Shown here: positions 12,364-23,159 of the stretch, one piece after another
How the letters are laid out: each line of letters opens with the position of its first letter
How positions within the stretch are numbered: position 1 is the stretch's first letter
Assembly (NCBI GenBank): GCA_019188255.1
Contig: JAETXT010000010.1
Span: 2,852,001-2,916,000 of the forward strand
DNA: 64,000 nucleotides
Direction: 5' to 3'
From: Verticillium longisporum
Lineage: Eukaryota > Ascomycota > Sordariomycetes > Glomerellales > Plectosphaerellaceae
Translations under genes and position numbers: made by a program
The notes under the pieces: model-generated
Seen by the model: only the letters and a program-made list of their open reading frames with translations
Databases searched by the model: none
Told to the model about the DNA's origin: nothing

Positions 12364-13920
12364 ATGCCCTGCGCAACCCTACTGTACGTCGCTCCCCGGC
12401 CAGACATCGTTCCCGCATCAGCGGCCTAACTCGCGTGCGTGCAGCGTCCCAAGGTGTTCCCCTACCGGATCGCCTTCTCCCTGCCGTCCTCGGGCATCGT
12501 CATGCGCGACGGGGATTCCGCGCCCGGCGAGCTCGACCTCGAGGCCTCGCTTCACAAGTTCCACATCGACACGGCCGGCGCACCGCCCGCCATGACGCGC
12601 GACGACGAGAGGGTTCGCGGCCGGTGTCTGCGGTGCGAGAGGGACGTCAAGACGCGGTGCCCCGCGTGCGACGAGGCCGGCTACTGCTCAAAGGACTGCC
12701 GCGCAGACGACGAGGCGTTCCACGCCGAGGTGTGCGGCCTCCTGGATGCCATGGAGGAAGGCACGCGGCCGTCTGCCGCGCATCGCCTGCTCATCTGCTT
12801 CGCGCCCGACTACGCGACGCCCTTTTTCCTCTGGGTCAAGACGCACTTTGACGCGACACACGGCAACCTGTCGTTCCTCTTTGACGGCGACAGCCTCGTC
12901 ACGGCGTGGGCCGAGGGGCACGGCCTCGCGACCCGCACGTGGATGGTGCCGCTCGCCGCGCAGCGCCTCATCTTCCCGCACCCGCTGGGCCACGGCGTCG
13001 GGCTCGTCGGCGCCGCGCCACCCCACGACGACGCCGCACCGCGCGACGTAAACTGGGCGGTGCAGTCGCTGGGCAAGCCGGGCCACGTGACGCCCGTGTT
13101 CGGCCCCGTGCTCGCCTTTGCCTACGCCACCGACGACCACGGCAGCTTCGTCGCCGTCGCCGACGCCTCGCTGCGCGACCTCACGCACGCCATCGACGCC
13201 CTCCTCCAGGCCCCCTGCCACGCCGCCCCGCCGGCCCCCGACCGCGCCCGCCACCGCCACCAGCCGGCCCTCAAGTTCGCCGACCCGGCGTCGCCGTGGC
13301 ACCGAGCGCTCGGCGCGCCGCCCGTCGAGATGGCGACGCTGCCGTGCTGGAAGAGGGGGTTTCCGCTCGCCGTGCCCTTTAGCCTCGGCCTGCGCTGGAT
13401 CGTGCACCCGGCCGTCGTGCCGCGCGGTCTGCGCGCCTCGACCGTCTGGGGGCCCGACGCGCTGTCGAAGCTGTTTGGGAGCGTCGTCATCGTGCGCCAG
13501 GGCCAGGGCCAGGGCCAGAGCCAGGGCCAGGGTCGTCGCGGCGGTGGTGGCGCCTTGCGGGGCGAGATGGTCTTCCAGCGGCTGCTGTTCTGGCACGGGT
13601 TTTCCGTGACCAAGACGTACGGCGGCGTCGTCCATCCTGTTCATGTCGAGGGGCTGCTGGCGTACCTCGCCTTTGCGCAGCGGCTTGCGCGCGGTGCCAC
13701 GGAGGGTGGGTTTCGGGGCTGGTGGGAGGATTGGAAGGATGGGCTTGTCGCGCAGGGGAGAGAGGTGGCGGCCCTGGTGAGCCCGTATTTCGACGAGGAC
13801 GAGCCGAGACATCCGCGCTCGTTGGATATCGAGACGGAGAGCCTGCTAGCGTTCCTCAAGAACAAGAGGGAGTGTGATGCGGAGAGCATCGAGGACGTCT
13901 ACGGCGATTTGGTCTTCTGA
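12364..13920 (+). CDS. MYND zinc-finger protein, second copy
   Basis: Function unknown. The reading frame is secure from about 12445 to 13920 (about 490 codons). A MYND finger is visible early (CLRCER, CPACDEAGYCSKDC, then H and C). The rest resembles the first MYND protein: both hold a conserved segment ending in a helix of the type MRDYHHAIKVLL, here SLRDLTHAIDALL. The start is unsettled. An ATG at 12364 is followed by GTACGT at 12384, and a TGCAG acceptor at 12444 would lead into the conserved frame, but the phases do not match exactly. ATG at 12502 would shorten the protein. Base composition is strikingly G+C-rich compared with the first copy. A CAGGGC repeat near 13498-13533 encodes a GQ run. 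Confidence 0.75.
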
Positions 13921-14208
13921 CGGCTCTGGGTGAATCCCAGGGACGGGGCATTTTGTAGTCAGAAATCGGCATGCGAAGGTGAGATCTGATGCGACTTGGA
14001 CGGGCGGGGACTAGCTAAGGAACCTCGTTCGCCAATGGTATGATGAGCATGAGATGATGCATGGCCGACTCGGGTATGGAAATCGAGTACGTCAGTGATC
14101 CTCTTTCCTCCTGTGACGCCAGCTGCCATCTCCTCGATGAGCTATTGCCATCCTTCCCCTCGTCGTAAGAACAACGCAGCCCCACGGCTTCCCGGCCGAA
14201 CGGCTGCC
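13921..14208. other. Convergent gene gap
   Basis: About 290 bp separate the stop codons of the second MYND gene and the HET gene, which face each other. I see nothing else in it. Confidence 0.5.
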
Positions 14209-16248
14209 TCAGTAGATATCAAACACCTCATGCGGAGGTTCCTCCTCTAGAAACTCCCCCTCCATAATCCCAGCCACGTACGAATCCCCCTTGAACACAA
14301 AACCACCACCATGCCTCTGCCCCAGCACGACCGGCGCCGGCGCATTCCAAACAAGCGACAAGACGTCGCCGGCTTGCACGCCGGCCCAGCAGATGCCGAG
14401 GCGGCCGCCTTCTGTCCAGAAAAAGGTCCGCCCGCGCAGACACGCCGCCCAATGCCGCCGCAACGCATCTGCAAACTCGGCAATGTTCTCGTCCGTCGGG
14501 GCCGCCTCCGCGGGCGCCGAGCGCCAGTAGCCGTAAATGTCGTCCCGGAACAGGGCGGCCTCTGTGTCGTCGAGGGCATCGGCAGCGATCGGATGGGCGA
14601 GCAGCATCCTGCTGACGAGCCGGAACACCTTGGGCTCCTCTATGCGGGCCATGTGCTCCACCGACACGGGGTCCATGGCCGTGACGGCTGTAGCGAGGGC
14701 CGACACGGTGGCGCCCCAGTCGGGATTCGGTTTCGACGCCTCGTCGAGGCGGGCGAACGCCTCGACGGCGGACCAGTCGAGATCGGGGTGACACAGTTCG
14801 CAGAGCTCAGGCGGCGTGCACTTGTTGCAGGGCCTGCCCGCCGGGGGGCTCAGCACCTCGGCAACGACGTCGACGCGGCATCCGCCCTGGCGCAATAGCC
14901 CGCTGTCGGCGTCTCCTGGTTGCTCTGTTCCCTCCTGACCTGGCCCGCCTCGTGTGGCGTCGCACCACCCACCGAACAGCCCCTGGTGTCGGACGGCCTT
15001 TTGAGGGGTTCCACGCATGCCCATGGCCTGCCAGTCAACGACCCAAGACGGCAAATCATCAGATGCTGCCGCCCTCGGCACCACAGAGTCGAGGCCGAAG
15101 CTGCCGTACGCCGAGTCGCCGTGCATGATGAGGGCCCTCGTCAGCATGGCGAAGACTTGGGCACGCGTCTTTGTGTAGTCGACCTGTAGGCCGAGGGCCT
15201 CTCCATCCGAGACGATGCCGAGAATGGCGAAGACGACATCTCGCGGGTCCGTCACGGCGTAGTAGGGCCTCCCCGGCGCCGGGTCGCGAATGTACAGAAT
15301 GTCGAGCAGCATCAGGGACACGCCTGCGTGATAGTCGGAGCGGGTGTTGAGGGCGCGGACGTCGAGCATCTGCTCGTCGATGGCGGCGGCAAAGGCTCGG
15401 TAGCGCGGCAGGGCGGGACGAAAGGTGCGTTTGCAGGCCCAGATGACGCCGAGGGCGGCGTTGAACAGAGGCAGAGACAGCGTGGCGTTGCCGCAGGCGA
15501 TGACGGCGTGACGGGGTACCGTGACTTCTTGGATGATCCACATGCGCGTCCAGTAGTCTCGCTCGAGCATGTCCTGGATGCCGCGTTGCGTGGGCGTGGG
15601 CTCGCCTGTTGCTTCGTCTGCGTACATGTCGGGGTCTGCAAGGAGCGTCTGGTAGAAGGATGCCACGGCATGCTCCTCGTTGGTACTGTCGAGGTTGCTT
15701 GGGGAGTCGGGGATTTCGAGGCGATTCTTGATGATATCTGCCACTTCACCTGCCCTGCCGACTTGGAGCAACAATGCTGGTGCACCACATGCCTCGGCTG
15801 CCTGACCGAGGTGCGCGAGGGCGTCGAGGGCCGCATCCGTGTTGGCGTTGCCTGGCCCCAGCCAGAGGTGAACGACGGCAGCTTGGACATAGACGGTACG
15901 CATGAGGCCGATCTGCCACCGTTTCTCGTGGGCGTCGGTCTGGTTGATGCAGATGGCGTCTGTCCAGAGCCACGAGGTGACGTTCTGGCGACGCAGCTGG
16001 AGGAAGAGCCCGTGCAGATTACGACCGATGGCGTATGGTCTGCCGTCGACGGTGGCCTCGAGCGTCTCGCGCATGTCACCCCAGACGTAGGAGAGGGCTC
16101 CGTAGTCGGGACTCTCGTCGAGGGGAACATGGCAGAGCTCAAGGGCGATGGGGGCTTCATCAGGGGAGGATCCCGAAGATGGAGCCGCCACGAAGCGGAG
16201 GAGTCTGATTTCACGTCGAGCCTCGGACAGAGGACGGTGATGGAACAT
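14209..16248 (-). CDS. HET-domain (heterokaryon incompatibility) protein
   Basis: HET domains trigger the cell-death response when unlike fungal strains fuse; many HET genes have no assigned role. The signature motifs are clear: YGALSYVWGD at about residues 49-58, LWTDAICINQ at 94-103, and a following VYVQAAVVHLWLG. A single exon of 679 aa starts at MFHHRPLSEA (16248). The frame is open 45 codons further upstream to 16383, but that part is not HET-like. No NACHT or repeat partner domain is visible. The C-terminal half holds a CNKC..CELC cysteine cluster and ends in the usual region that asks for a cell-surface-independent role. Single-exon structure and length are normal for this family. Confidence 0.92.
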   Translation of the reverse strand: MFHHRPLSEARREIRLLRFVAAPSSGSSPDEAPIALELCHVPLDESPDYGALSYVWGDMRETLEATVDGRPYAIGRNLHGLFLQLRRQNVTSWLWTDAICINQTDAHEKRWQIGLMRTVYVQAAVVHLWLGPGNANTDAALDALAHLGQAAEACGAPALLLQVGRAGEVADIIKNRLEIPDSPSNLDSTNEEHAVASFYQTLLADPDMYADEATGEPTPTQRGIQDMLERDYWTRMWIIQEVTVPRHAVIACGNATLSLPLFNAALGVIWACKRTFRPALPRYRAFAAAIDEQMLDVRALNTRSDYHAGVSLMLLDILYIRDPAPGRPYYAVTDPRDVVFAILGIVSDGEALGLQVDYTKTRAQVFAMLTRALIMHGDSAYGSFGLDSVVPRAAASDDLPSWVVDWQAMGMRGTPQKAVRHQGLFGGWCDATRGGPGQEGTEQPGDADSGLLRQGGCRVDVVAEVLSPPAGRPCNKCTPPELCELCHPDLDWSAVEAFARLDEASKPNPDWGATVSALATAVTAMDPVSVEHMARIEEPKVFRLVSRMLLAHPIAADALDDTEAALFRDDIYGYWRSAPAEAAPTDENIAEFADALRRHWAACLRGRTFFWTEGGRLGICWAGVQAGDVLSLVWNAPAPVVLGQRHGGGFVFKGDSYVAGIMEGEFLEEEPPHEVFDIY

Positions 16249-16990
16249 GGTTTCAATGGGGTTCGATGGGGTTTGCAAGACAGAACGATTGCCGTGATTC
16301 TCGTGTGGTGGTGACGTGCGCAGTTCGCCTAGGAGGGTGTGGACGAACTGATGGAGAGTTGTCTGGATACCAAAGGCTAGCAAGGGTCGTTGCTGGATCT
16401 CACAGGGAAGATCCTCTCAAGCCATGATGGACCCTCATAGATCTGGAGAGGAGGCATCTTGCTTGACTGCAGCCATCGTATTGATGGTGGTTGTGGTGTT
16501 TGAGGATGATGTGTCCAGGCTGAGGGCTGCAAGAAGTTGTCTAGAAAACCGGCTGTACCTGCCTTACCTGCCTCCTAAGGTGGTACCTAAGAGAAGGGAG
16601 CCACAGGTTAAGCCACACTCCCAATCCGCCAAACACAGTGTCATCCAGACCGAGCCCTGACTTTATATTCTCTCAATGCCTCGCATCTCAGGTAAACGCT
16701 CTGAGATTCAGACTACTAGATGAGCGGCAGTAAAAGTAAGTTTATTGCTACTTTGATAGTTTTTGAGCTTCCATAGAATAGAGTATCGCGGTTCAAAGTA
16801 AGCTTGCCTTTTAGGACTGTGGCTTTTTTGGCCCCCCCGTGCTGAGGTACCACCTAGGTACCTAAGGCAAGTAAGTAGGCGGGCAGGATCATCATCAACA
16901 ACGGTCAACACAGCCTCTGGACACCTATGTACACCAGCTAGGCCGTCTCCATAGGCGTAGCAGGGCCCAAAAGGAAGCAACAAAAGGAAA
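16249..16990. other. Intergenic region upstream of the HET gene
   Basis: It contains the HET promoter and, at about 16575-16590 and 16847-16870, short palindromic pieces of the GGTACCTAGGTA type that recur elsewhere in the window. No gene is supported. Confidence 0.5.
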
Positions 16991-17089
16991 TGATGAGGAC
17001 GAGACTCGAACTCGCGCGGGTTGCCCCACCAGGAAATCTAGTTAAGGTAGACCTTAACCTGGCGCCATAACCAACTCGGCCACCTCACC
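16991..17089 (-). tRNA. tRNA-Leu(AAG) with a 17-nt intron
   Basis: On the minus strand the acceptor arms GGTGAGG and CCTCATC pair (one G-U), followed by discriminator A. The D arm GCC..GGC, anticodon stem CCAGG/CCTGG, long variable arm GGGGCAACCC and T arm GCGAG-TTCGAGT-CTCGT are all present. The anticodon loop reads TT-AAG-G, then 17 nt, then T, so the anticodon is AAG (leucine, codon CUU). The intron contains CCTTAA, complementary to TTAAGG across the anticodon, the classic shape recognised by the splicing endonuclease. The mature length is 82 nt plus CCA, as expected for a class II tRNA. Confidence 0.95.
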
Positions 17090-17302
17090 GATCGATGAAC
17101 ATTACAATTGGCAGCTAGGCCGATAATGGCGCATCGCTGTGCACCAGACGCCTCAAGTCTCTCATCTTGCCACAAACCCCTACCGAACGATGGTGCAGCC
17201 TTGGTGCAAGGCGAGCGTGCGCTTTCCATCTTGTTAATACATCGCCGAATCCCACCCTTGGACGTAAGACTTGAATGCTTCTTGATTGTCTCCCGCGTTG
17301 CC

Positions 17303-19343
17303 TCATCCGTCTCGCAAGCCCGCGCGCGAGCTGCTACTCCCATCTGTGCTCGCCCTGTTTTCCTTGTTTCTCTTGATCAGCCTGGTCCATCTGCTCCCCT
17401 TCTTCGAGCCCCAGCCAGTCTTGGACTCGGACGACTTGCACGGGACCAACACCTCCTCCATGTACAGATCGTAGACGCCATCGCCGACGTACTTGTTGCG
17501 ATACACCCACGCCGTCTTGACGTCGCCGCCCTGCCCGACCGTCAACGACATGCTGCCCTTGCCCTTGTCAAACCGCCCGCGCCTCCTCCTCCTCGCACCA
17601 CCGAGCATCGGCCTCAGCACCTCGGCCTCGGCGACCGGTCCGCCCTCGGGCACGACGACCCTGTGCGCCGTCAGCGCCGCCGCCGTGCCGAGCACGAGCT
17701 GCAGCCCCGCCGTCAGCACCATGATGAGATGGATCATGTCCCAGTGTTCCATGTTGAGCTTCTGCCCGATCGTCGGCGCGTCGCCCCACACAAAGAGCGC
17801 CGTGTTCGACTGCGCCGCCATGCCGAGCACGCCAATGGCGAACCGTGACATGAGCAGCGCCAGCGCATCGCTGCTGCCGCTCATCGGCGTGCCCCAGTAC
17901 GTCGCCGCCGGATACACAATGCCCTGGACCTGCAGGTCCTCGTCTGCCGCCGTCGTCGAGTAGCCTTGCAGCGCCACGGCCATGGCCACCATCCAGACGA
18001 GGTCGTCGCCGAGCGCGTGTTCAGGCAGCGAAGCGTTCGTTGGCGTCCCGACCGTTGTGTTACACTCGTAGAGCCACGGCGAGGACGATGATGCTTCAAA
18101 CACGGACACGCTCCCACACGTCGGCCCGCATGGTGCCATTGTGTCGGTGAAGAAAGTCGACTGGTCGCTGCCGCCGAGTACCGGCAGCGTGACGTTGCGC
18201 GCGCCGCCGCGGCTGCTGCTGTCGGCGATGGTAATGTTCTCGAAGAGGCCGTCGCCGCCTGACGTGACGCGATAGCTGCGGCATATCGTGTCCACCCGCA
18301 CGAGTCGGTTCGTCACGGCCGTGATGGGGAACGAGTCTGGGTCGAGGGCCGACTTGGTGTTGACCTCGTGAAAGGCGTAGATGCATCCCCCGTCGTCACA
18401 GAAGAAGAGCGGATCGTCGCTTGAATACAGGTCACCCGGCTGTGGGATTTGGTCGATGGTCGCCGTGTCGTACGCCAGTGACACGCTGCCGAGGCTTTGG
18501 CCGTCTGTTAGCTCTAGCCTGCTACGAGGGAGCTGCACCACATCAAGCAGAGCAGAACAGCAAGCAGAGGGAAACAAAATACCTGTTGGCTGTGTACTCC
18601 TGTGCACGCTGCGAGTTGCTTCCGTTGGCCACCTTTGTCGTCTCAATGCTCGACATGTCGGGGATCGAAACGTTGCCGCGCACGAGCAGCGCCTTGTCCT
18701 CGGTGCGCTCGACGGAGTAGCACAAGCCGATGGAGGCGATGCCAACTTGGGCCCCGATGATCAGCAGCACCCACAGTGTGACGACGACGTGAATGTTGGA
18801 CCTTTTCGATCTCGACGCCAGACGGATGACGCGCGAAGTGCTGTGGGCATGTAGAATGTGCTCGACCTTGTGCTGAGATCGCGCCCTCCTGCTGAGGATC
18901 CACCACCGCATGTCATCGCACATGCCTGTGAGGAAGCTGGCCGTCGACAGGCCCAGAGTGATGAGCAGACCCGTGATGAGCGCGTTGAACTGGCGCTTCT
19001 TCGTCGTCGACATGACGGGTCGATCGACCGAATAAGAGATCAGCACGGCGTACACGGCGACAATGAGTGCCACCGTGACGATCCACTTGCCGAGAACACG
19101 GGCGAGGACCCTGACCTTGGAGGCCTTGCGCGCCGCGAGGCCCTTGAATTCGTAGAGCTGCACGTCCTCTGCTTCAGGCAGCGACGCCGTGTCGGAGTCT
19201 GGCTGTCGCGGGGGTGGCGCCATGGAGACAGATGGCCGGTAGAGAGGGTCGACATTGTGATCATGTGGCGGGCTCACCTGCCGCGCCGCGTGCGGTTGAT
19301 GCTGGAGAAACGGCTGCACAGCATGGTGCTCCGTGCCAGCCAT
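17303..19343 (-). CDS. Fungal four-TM membrane protein with large ectodomain
   Basis: Function unknown. Exons are 18583-19343 and 17303-18521; a 61-bp intron (GTATTT..CGTAG) between them keeps the codon AG|C. The protein has 659 aa. A Pro-rich cytosolic N-terminus is followed by three hydrophobic helices (WIVTVALIVAVYAVL, ALITGLLITLGL, VVVTLWVLLIIGAQ), then about 300 residues with NxS/T sites and paired cysteines that should face outside. A fourth helix (MIHLIMVLTAGLQLVLG) and a basic tail follow. The motif around TGMCDDMRWWILSRR is typical of a large family of uncharacterised fungal membrane proteins related to DUF3176-type proteins. The family name is a likeness, not a proven match. Confidence 0.85.
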
Positions 19344-19950
19344 CGTTGTGTACCTAGGCGGGAACAGTGCTATGTCGGTGACGGTCGTTGTCGCCCCGAC
19401 TCGCCCGTACGTCTCGCGCCCGCAGGTAGGCCAGCCCTTTAGTAAGTCTCCCAGATTTTCCTACATCGTCTGAGAGACGCTCGGGTCTCCGCTCGGGCCT
19501 GGAATAAACTTTGGTCGGAGAGCCATGGTCCGCTGCCTACTTGACGCAGATCGATACGCGACGTTGCGCCGCGCAGGAAGAGGGCTGAGACTAGCTCAGC
19601 AACGAATGCGGCATACCTTGTGCGAAGGGAGGGGCCGGGAGCACGGGCATCACAGCACAGCGCTGGGGGTGGCCTCACTCGGAGTGCTCCACATCGAATG
19701 ACGCTATATCCCATTCATCTCGCTCACAGAGCTCAAGTCAGACGGCTCCAGGGCGCGTTCCGAAGATCCCCTGTCCTGGCCTGGATCGGCCGCACCGAGG
19801 CCGCGAAGAAGCACGGGCTCAGCCGGGCGGGACAATGTGTCACCCCGGCGCCGCGTAAGCGTGAGGACGAATGGTTTCTTGGAAGGTCTTGGAGCCGCAT
19901 CTGTGGGTATCGAACCGTCACTGGCATGTCTAGACCTCGGTGCCTAATCA

Positions 19951-19992
19951 ACAGAGCGAGAGCGCTCGCCGACAGAGCGAGAGCGCTCGCCG
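19951..19992. repeat. Tandem 21-bp palindromic repeat (x2)
   Basis: Two exact copies of ACAGAGCGAGAGCGCTCGCCG abut each other. Each can form a short hairpin through GCGAG and CTCGC. Confidence 0.8.
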
Positions 19993-20395
19993 ACGGTTTC
20001 GTTGCGAGAGAGGCTGTCTGTCGGGTTTCGGAAAGGAGACGGGGTTCATCAAGGGAAATCTTGGACGGACAATGGAGCGGCTTGCAGTGTTTGCCAAGCC
20101 TCCTGACTCAACCAGCATGCGCTGTCCCTAGTTGACGACATGGGCTTCGTTCGGACGCTCGTATGGTTTGATCTCGCATTGGGTTCTGGTCAGTCAGCAT
20201 GCCTGCCAGTTTGACTGTACCGAGACCAAAAGAGGTTCTGCGACGTCTCATGCTGATGATCCATTTACGCCGTGAGGCCAGGGAGGGAGGGTAAGGGTAA
20301 GAAAAAGAGCATCTCAAATTTTGGTCGTCATCTCCAGGCTAATTCTAGGCAGACACGGGCTTGCCGAGCATCGAGAGAACCGGCGCCATCAAGCT

Positions 20396-20505
20396 TAGAA
20401 AAAATACCTACCTAATGTACTTACCTACCTAATGTACTTACCTAATATACTTACCTACCTACCTTAGGTACCTACCTAGGTACAGTAGCTAGGTAGGTAA
20501 GGAAC
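20396..20505. repeat. TACCTA/CCTAGG repeat tract
   Basis: A degenerate run built on TACCTAC, TACCTAATGTACT and GGTACCTACCTAGGTA. It lies about 120 bp from the tRNA-Arg gene. Confidence 0.8.
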
Positions 20506-20626
20506 TCAACAAAGTGGGTATCGTGCTGGAGCAAGAACCTACCCAGAGGCAGCCAGGAGCACCTGCCGTGGATCTGCTAGCTCGTCCGCAGCACCGGGTC
20601 GGAGGCGCAAAAGCCAAAAAAGCGTG

Positions 20627-20698
20627 CACCTTGCACGGGACTCGAACCCGCAACTTCCAGCTTAGGAGGCTGGCGCGCTACCATTGCGCCAACAAGGC
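20627..20698 (-). tRNA. tRNA-Arg(CCT)
   Basis: On the minus strand the acceptor GCCTTGT pairs with GCAAGGT, closed by G-U at both ends. The D arm is GCGC..GCGC, the anticodon stem CCAGC/GCTGG with loop CTCCTAA, so the anticodon is CCT, reading AGG. The T arm is GCGGG-TTCGAGT-CCCGT. No intron is present. It is 72 nt long. Confidence 0.92.
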
Positions 20699-21181
20699 TC
20701 CTTGAAAAGACGATAAGCATGTGGCATCATGTCGGCAGTGCGATGAACCCGCAATCTACCTCTTCAGTCTCGTTTTGGAAAGGAAACATCTTCCTCCACA
20801 CGCTGGCAGCAACTTGCCTCACATTGAATCATCGCAGACCAGAAAACGCCATGGGAAGATATGTCCCAGCTCCGTTATATACACGGCATTCAGTTCTTTT
20901 CTTCAAGACACGACAGTTCACAAATTCTCAAGAAAGCATCTTGCTGATCGATGCTCTCGCACTTCGGCAGGTCAATTTACAAAGGCAGGCTTCAAGACAT
21001 CGCAGGTTGAGCCCGAAGCCTTTGCAGCCTCACCACAATGAGTCGTCCCAAGCCCTCAAGCTAAGCACTCTTGGAAGATCCTGCAGAGTCTACCCAGCAA
21101 TCCCGAGACCGCGAGACCAAAGAAGTGGATCGAGCCGGCCGGAACTCTACCCCATCTTCTCAAGCTGGGCGAGCACCACGA
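20699..21181. other. Intergenic region downstream of the AtuA gene
   Basis: Probably the 3' flank of the AtuA-family gene. Open frames on the + strand lack any recognisable domain. Confidence 0.45.
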
Positions 21182-23159
21182 CTAAAACCGGCCCCTGCGC
21201 AGAAACTTGTTCGGCAGATCAACATGCTTGGCCCTCAAAAACTCACACAAGTTCTTCCCCAGCGTGTCATACTCGCTCGTAGAGTTGAACCCACGGTCCA
21301 GATGATCTCTCAGCAGAAAGTGCACCGCTCGGATTCCCGGAATCTCGAACCGTTCAATCTTCTTGCCCTTGTTGCTCCCGTCCAGCAGCTGCCCGATGCG
21401 ATCGATGGTCAAGACGCTCCGTAACCAATCCCACTCGTCGTCGTGCCGCACGTAAAATCCAACGTTTGCATCGCTTGCCTTGTCGCCGGACCGCCCGCCG
21501 ACGATCCACCCCAACGGACCCCTCGTCGTGGGACCGAATGCCGCGAGATCGACGGGGTCGCGCGTCTCGTACGACTTTTGGTCGCGAGGATAGTCGGCGC
21601 AAACGTTCTGCTGAACGGGAATGTCGATGCCGCGGCCGGCCCACGGAAGCTCGACGCGGTGCTTCACTGCCGATTGCGGCAGCAGCGTGACGTAGTACTC
21701 CCAGTACGGTTTGCCTTCCGACTGGCGCTGGTCGTTGTGCAAGGACGCGCCAGGGCAGGACTGAAGGAAGTTTTCCATGCACCATCGGTTGAGCCCGCTG
21801 CCATCATGTTAGTGTTGAGGCGACGGAAGGTCTTGGGTCATGGCACTTACGGGACATCTAGTGTGAACTTGTCAACGAGTTCCCTCTTTTTGGTCTGCAC
21901 AAAAATGCGCATGTCGACCGTAGCGATCTCCTGGTTGCGCGGATTCTCCGGACAGTACCCGTTCAGACTGAATCTTAGGCACGTGAGATCTTTGACGGCA
22001 TCGCCCATCGAGTAGCGGATCTGTCGCTCCGTCCATTCGGCCTTCTCCTCGAGGTCCAAGCCCACGAGGTAGTAGTGAAACTCGGCCTGGTAGCCGCCCC
22101 ATGCCGTGAGGCCGACCTTTGTCGTCGAAGGCGCGGCAAGGCCCTTGACACCAGTGACCTGAACCCGGTCCTTGCCTACCTGCGTCATGACGACACCTTC
22201 GAGGTTGGCCGTGACATCAGAGCCGTAGTACAGCGGTCCCTGGATCTCGTACAACAGCTGCGACGACACGGTGCCGACCGAGACCTCGCCACCTGTGCCC
22301 TCCTCCTTGGTGATGATGCATGAACCGTCCGAGTCCACTTCGGCAATCGGGAAGCCAAGGTTCTCGCAGCCATCCATCAACTGCTTGAAGCCAGAGTAGT
22401 AGCCGCCTGTGACGTATGCAGAGCATTCGATGAGATGACCACACACGAGGGAACCGGCGATCTGGTCGAGATCGCGCTCACGGTCCCAGCCGTGCCACCA
22501 CATAGAGGCCCCGATCGTTGGGGCAGCGTCGGCCACGCGGCCAGCAATGACGATATCGCAGCCCTGACGGAGAGCCTCGGCGATGCCTGCGCCCCCGAGA
22601 TAGCATCTACGTTGCCAGTTAGCGATGTTTGGTACGTCACACACAAGGAGACTGACTGCGCGGCCACAAATTCGTCCATGTGGCCCCAGTCTTGAAGTGG
22701 TTTTCCCGTCATGAGGCTCGTGAAAGTTTCGCCGTCCTGCCACATGCGCCTCACCGTCTCTGTCACCTCATCGCCGTTGATCCACCCGACCTTGAGATCA
22801 AGCCCCTGCTTCCCGACCTCGGCCTCGACCACCCCCGCCAGCAGCTCGGTATCGCTCGCACCGGCATTCACGGCAACCTTGATGTTCTTGCTCCTCAGAT
22901 ACGGCAGCGCAGGGCTCAGGTTCTCCATGAAGGTGGGGTCGAAGAGTCCCACGGGCTCCTGCGCCAACTTGCCGGCTTTTCGCAGCCGCTCGTTCTCCTG
23001 CTTCTGGGCGCCATGCAGCGTCATGGTGCATTCGGAGAGCCAGTCACCAATAATGCAGTCGATATCGCAGCTGCGAGCGAGGTCCCCGATGGCGCGCTGG
23101 CGGTCTGAGAAGCCGCCAGACGAGCCGGCTATGCGAATGGGGCGCTTGATCGACGGCAT
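21182..23159 (-). CDS. AtuA-family (acyclic terpene utilisation, DUF1446) protein
   Basis: Bacterial AtuA acts in acyclic terpene (citronellol/geraniol) breakdown; the biochemical role of fungal relatives is not settled. Exons are 22657-23159, 21851-22606 and 21182-21797, with introns of 50 bp (GTCAGT..CGTAG) and 53 bp (GTAAGT..GGCAG); the product has 624 aa. The N-terminus IRIAGSSGGFSDR is the usual nucleotide-binding-like start of the family. GDWLSE, VNAGASDTE, the segment YLGGAGIAEAL and DIVIAGRVADA are further family motifs. The C-terminal part from about residue 490 (GDKASDANVGFYVR) matches the small C-terminal domain found fused in fungal and many bacterial members. I chose MPSIKRPIRIAG at 23159; the frame is open to 23240. 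Confidence 0.9.

Larger units (their letters stand above)
19344..20626. other. Intergenic region with two small repeats
   Basis: At 19951-19992 a 21-bp unit containing GCGAGAGCGCTCGC is present twice in tandem. Just before it, 19895-19950 looks faintly like a decayed tRNA but does not fold. At about 20396-20500 there is a run of TACCTAC/TACCTAGG repeats. No coding gene is supported. Confidence 0.5.

Noticed and set aside
12688..13812. 374-codon minus-strand frame opposite the second MYND gene
   Set aside because: High-G+C shadow frame; no domain, and the + strand frame has clear homology.
15328..16314. 328-codon + strand frame opposite the HET gene
   Set aside because: Shadow of the HET coding sequence.
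19890..19950. tRNA-like sequence (GGTATCGAACC with TCTAGACCTC) on the minus strand
   Set aside because: Neither the T arm nor the acceptor arms pair; at best a decayed relic.
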